Source: Anastatus disparis (taxonomy: Eukaryota; Arthropoda; Insecta; Hymenoptera; Eupelmidae). From it: a stretch of 64,000 nt of DNA. Under the pieces are notes generated by a model, which saw nothing but the letters and a program-made list of their open reading frames with translations, was not told where the DNA came from and did no database searches. Shown piece after piece: positions 60,880-64,000 of this stretch. The stretch is taken from positions 62,001 to 126,000 of the forward strand of contig JAFFSR010000004.1 in the NCBI GenBank assembly GCA_017163975.1. Reading direction: 5' to 3'. A program made the translations under genes and the position numbers. Position 1 is the stretch's first letter, and every line of letters begins with the position of its first letter.

Positions 60880-62280
60880 ATGAAGAATCAAACCTTACTT
60901 CTAATATCAATCATTTTATTTTTACATTTTGCGACATCTTCTGCTAGAATAATATATAAAAATTCTATAATTACGAAAAAATCGACCGAAAATTGTAATG
61001 TGAAATTAAACTTTACTAATATCAATTTGGGCCCTGCCATTGGTTCAAATTTCATCTCAAGTCCATACGTCAAAAGTATAATATTGAAAAATAATCATAT
61101 TGCTAAATTTGAAAGGGGTACTTTTGATACCGTACCAAATTTAGAATATTTAGAGTTATCAAACAATAATTTGCAATTTAGCAATCTTTTTTCATTTGGT
61201 GGACATAAAAATTTAAAAACTCTTATACTAGATTACAATAATAAAAATTTAAGAAACGTCGAGACATCTTGGGCAAAATATTATGGAAAAAATTATCTTG
61301 TAGATGATAATCATTATTACAATCAACATTATTCTGAAGATACAGAATTGAAAGAATCATCGTATACTTTTCCAGAACTCAAAAATCTTTCTCTTCGAAA
61401 AATCAATATGAAGTCAGCATCGATAAAATGGAATTTTAATTTTCCTCAGTTAAGTGTTCTCGATTTATCAGAAAATAATTTACAAGACTCGTTTACAAAT
61501 ATGTTCAACGATTTTCCTTTGTCAATATCAAAATTAATTGTTACAAATGCCCGTTTGACGTCATTATCAATTTCACAATCTTTTTTGAATCTTATTGAAT
61601 TGTACCTTGATGGTAATAAATTTAACACTATCACTAGTAATTATACGTATTACTTGCTCAATAAAAAAAATATTTTGCATCTTAATTTGCTATATTTGGA
61701 GAAGCTTTCAATTTCTAATTGTGGAATTAAAATAATAAATACAGATGCTTTTGCTAATATGGAAAATTTGCTTGAATTAAATATATCTAATAATAAATTT
61801 ATTGAAATAAATGGAACTTTTGACCATTTGCCAGCATTGAGAAGTCTTGATCTAAGCCATAATCGTATAACAAAAATGCCTCATGTTGATGCTTTGCAAA
61901 ATCTAAATAATTTAACATTAGATTACATGAAAAATAAAACGTTGTTCAAAACATGGGATTTGCAAATTATTAAAAATCTCAAGGTTCTATCATTACGAGG
62001 AAACGAAATAAAATTCATTCCACCGCAATTTTTAAATAATCTGCCATCATTAGAAGATTTGAACTTAAGCGAAAATAAAATTTCAGTGTTACCACCTTGG
62101 AATTCACAGAATTTATTGAAAATTCTTAAATTGAATCAAAATAACGTATCAGATTTTGATAACCTATCATTAATAAATGTAAAATCTTTAAAAACTGTAG
62201 ATCTTCGTAACAATCCGTTGACAAATATTGTAAAAAAATCATTGAAATTTTTACAAGATGATACTATTATCACAATTTAA
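60880..62280 (+). CDS. LRR2: secreted leucine-rich-repeat-only protein, paralogue of LRR1
   Basis: Intronless, 466 residues. The ATG at 60880 aligns with the LRR1 start; the frame is open only two codons further upstream, without an earlier ATG. Signal peptide about 1-23, then the same LRR series and the same uncapped end (KKSLKFLQDDTIITI). Most of the protein is identical or conservatively changed relative to LRR1, with a one-residue deletion near EINGTF. The tyrosine/acidic insert (about 121-158) is the most altered part, here with GKNYLVDDNHYYNQHYSED. Long stretches are unchanged at DNA level, so the duplication is recent or homogenised by gene conversion. Confidence 0.9.
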   Translation: MKNQTLLLISIILFLHFATSSARIIYKNSIITKKSTENCNVKLNFTNINLGPAIGSNFISSPYVKSIILKNNHIAKFERGTFDTVPNLEYLELSNNNLQFSNLFSFGGHKNLKTLILDYNNKNLRNVETSWAKYYGKNYLVDDNHYYNQHYSEDTELKESSYTFPELKNLSLRKINMKSASIKWNFNFPQLSVLDLSENNLQDSFTNMFNDFPLSISKLIVTNARLTSLSISQSFLNLIELYLDGNKFNTITSNYTYYLLNKKNILHLNLLYLEKLSISNCGIKIINTDAFANMENLLELNISNNKFIEINGTFDHLPALRSLDLSHNRITKMPHVDALQNLNNLTLDYMKNKTLFKTWDLQIIKNLKVLSLRGNEIKFIPPQFLNNLPSLEDLNLSENKISVLPPWNSQNLLKILKLNQNNVSDFDNLSLINVKSLKTVDLRNNPLTNIVKKSLKFLQDDTIITI

Positions 62281-62463
62281 CTTACGATATGTCATCTGTT
62301 TAGATCTTCTAATGTTTACAAATTCTATATGAATAAAATATATTACGTTTCATTAAGAAAATATAAAATATTATGAACCGACGCATTGGTCGATTGGTTT
62401 GGCGAATGTCAGGCTACCTGCAGAATTAAGCAGCATTGGCCGTGGTTAGTACTTGGATGGGTG

Positions 62464-63668
62464 CACTGCAAATTTATGTGTGTTAATTCACACACTGATA
62501 GTGAGTACTTTTACACGTTTTAGTGTGTAAATTCTATTATGTGTGTAAAAAAACGCACTTATGTGCGTAAAAGTATCGGTATACAGATTTTATGTGTAAT
62601 TTTACACACATGATCAGTTTAGTGTGAAAATTTACACACATAAATGCGTAAATCTACACATCTATGTGTTTAAAATTTACATAAATTTAAAATTATATTT
62701 GTACATTAATGCATTTACTGTGATTCATTTTTATTTTACATTAGTAAAGTAGATAAATTTTCAGGTTATTACAGTACAACATTAATAATTTTTAATCAAA
62801 GTTTTTCTTAAAATATATATTTTTAAATATTAAATTGTATTAGAACTACAATATTCATTATTTCAAATTTTATTATTTTATTATTTAATAAGAAGTTTAA
62901 TTAAAATTTTTCATATGAAAAAAAAATAATTTTATTGAATCGGATGCATCTATAAAATTATTAATATAAAATTCAGTAATCAATATTAACCTTATCAAAT
63001 AAATTATTTAATAATAAATTTTTCATATACGTTTATTTTTTTGCAAAAAAATAATTATTTATTTGATGAAAAATTAAATTTTTAATAAATAAGGAATTAG
63101 ATATTCTTTTGATAAAAAATTATTTTAATCATATAAGAAAAATTATTCTACTGATCTTTATTTTTTTTTAATTAATATTAATTACTCATGATTATTATTA
63201 TTTATTTCATTTAAATTTAGAAGTGTTTAAAAATAATGAAATTTTTATATCAATACACCATAAATATAAGAAATTATCATGATTCAACAAGCGTTCCGTA
63301 GCGTAATAGGTAGCGTCGATGCCTCGCATCCCGTAGGTCGTGAGTTCGCGCCCGAGTCAGGTCGAAAATTTTTTAAGCGTTTTTTTAGGCGATATAATTT
63401 TAATAGGTTAATTCTTAAATTAATTGCGCATTAAAATTAAAAAATTCCAACACAAAAAATTGCAACGCCCATGAAATTAATTTTTAATTTTTAATGTATT
63501 TCAATCTATTACACGTTTTATACGTTTGAATTTACACGTTTACGTGTGTTAAATTAAACATCTAAAATGAGTTATAAATTTAACACACAAAAAAGTGTGT
63601 AAAAATGGCGACAGCCGAATTACACACGTACGTAAGTGTGTTAAAATAACACACTTAAATTTGCAGTG
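62464..63668. mobile_element. 1205 bp CACTG-type non-autonomous DNA transposon
   Basis: Ends CACTGCAAATTTATGTGTGT and, on the minus strand, CACTGCAAATTTAAGTGTGT, flanked by TG on both sides (62462-62463, 63669-63670). Removing the element and one TG restores a continuous 5S-like GGATGGGTGACCG. Subterminal regions are rich in TGTGTGTAAA / TTTACACACA motifs in both directions. CACTR ends suggest the CMC/EnSpm group. No transposase frame. Confidence 0.8.
63290..63372 (+). other. tRNA-like pol III segment inside the CACTG transposon
   Basis: An A-box-like TAGCGTAATAGG and a B-box-like GAGTTCGCGCCC, 36 bases apart, precede an AAAATTTTTT run. The arms do not fold into a proper cloverleaf, so this is a decayed tRNA or tRNA-derived SINE head captured by the transposon and not a functional tRNA gene. 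Confidence 0.45.
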
Positions 63669-64000
63669 TGACCGTTTAAAGAGCGCTGCGCGTCCAATCT
63701 GTACACTTTGTGTGACGGTCGCTGGGGCAAGCTAACCACATGAGAATGTGAGCGGGAGTTGTGGAAAATATGGTGCACATATCATTGTATGAGAGTAACT
63801 TATACCGAAGCTATATAAACAGGCCCATTCCGAAGAAGGTTTTTCCAAAGAAATTATCCTACTAGTTTTGCCTAAAGGTTTTTCCCTTCTTCACAGGCAT
63901 AATCCTGTGCTGATGCAAAACGGGATTGGGGTTAAAAAAATCGCTTGTAATAAATAATAATAAATGAATGAGGGATACATACATAAAAATCGTGAAGATA

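Larger units (their letters stand above)
62375..63985 (+). mobile_element. 5S-rRNA-derived SINE, interrupted by a CACTG MITE
   Basis: The left part (62375-62463) contains AATTAAGCAGC and GGTTAGTACTTGGATGGGTG, the box A and box C portions of a 5S rRNA gene. The match continues after the insertion with ACCGTTT at 63671. A 3' body follows and ends in an AATAAATAATAATAAATGA tail near 63945-63965. The left border is fixed by LRR1, whose 3' flank is the same up to ATATTAT and then continues without the element. A 5S-derived head and a simple-repeat tail define SINE3-type elements. The true right end may lie beyond the window. Confidence 0.75.

Overview
This is a very AT-rich nuclear insect sequence. 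Genes are split by short GT-AG introns, intergenic DNA is long and repeat-laden, and small non-autonomous transposons, SINE-like elements and microsatellites are everywhere. The gene content (a tandem array of antigen 5 / venom allergen 5-type CAP proteins, an intronless ionotropic receptor, secreted LRR-only proteins) suggests Hymenoptera, plausibly a parasitoid wasp. That placement is inference; no species marker is present.

Layout. CAP1 (1211-3011, -) is followed by an ionotropic receptor fragment (4690-4925, -) and an apparently intact receptor gene (5519-7273, -). A two-exon unrecognised gene (7964-10667, -) has an intron packed with inverted repeats and a MITE. From 10.7 to 17.2 kb there are only tandem and dispersed repeats. 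Then come CAP2 (17252-19078, -), CAP3 (21784-23799, -), a repeat-rich gap holding a small two-helix membrane protein gene (30014-30298, -), the divergent CAP4 (32602-34126, -), a CAP pseudogene (36668-37020, -), CAP5 (39264-41436, -) and CAP6 on the opposite strand (43876-45705, +). From 45.7 to 55.2 kb the window is nearly gene-free apart from one orphan terminal exon (53357-53779, -). The right end holds a recent duplication of an intronless secreted LRR gene (55880-57283 and 60880-62280, both +) with a decayed third copy between them. The window closes with a 5S-rRNA-derived SINE split by a 1.2 kb CACTG transposon.

All six CAP genes share one five-exon plan with intron phases 0,0,1,2. Exon 3 is always 82 bp and exon 4 always 136 bp. 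They arose by tandem duplication of a multi-exon gene, and upstream DNA was copied as well: related non-coding blocks recur near 8.3, 20.9, 24.7 and 37.8 kb. Different ages and fates are visible: intact copies, one diverged copy, and one pseudogene that still carries the promoter block. The proteins are predicted to be secreted. Known relatives are venom or saliva components, but the sequence does not show where these are expressed.

The most unusual content is structural: a family of about 110-130 bp palindromes with shared ends at five loci, nested transposons with clean target duplications, an intron that looks gained through an AGGT duplication, and a tyrosine/acidic insert that varies between the two LRR paralogues.
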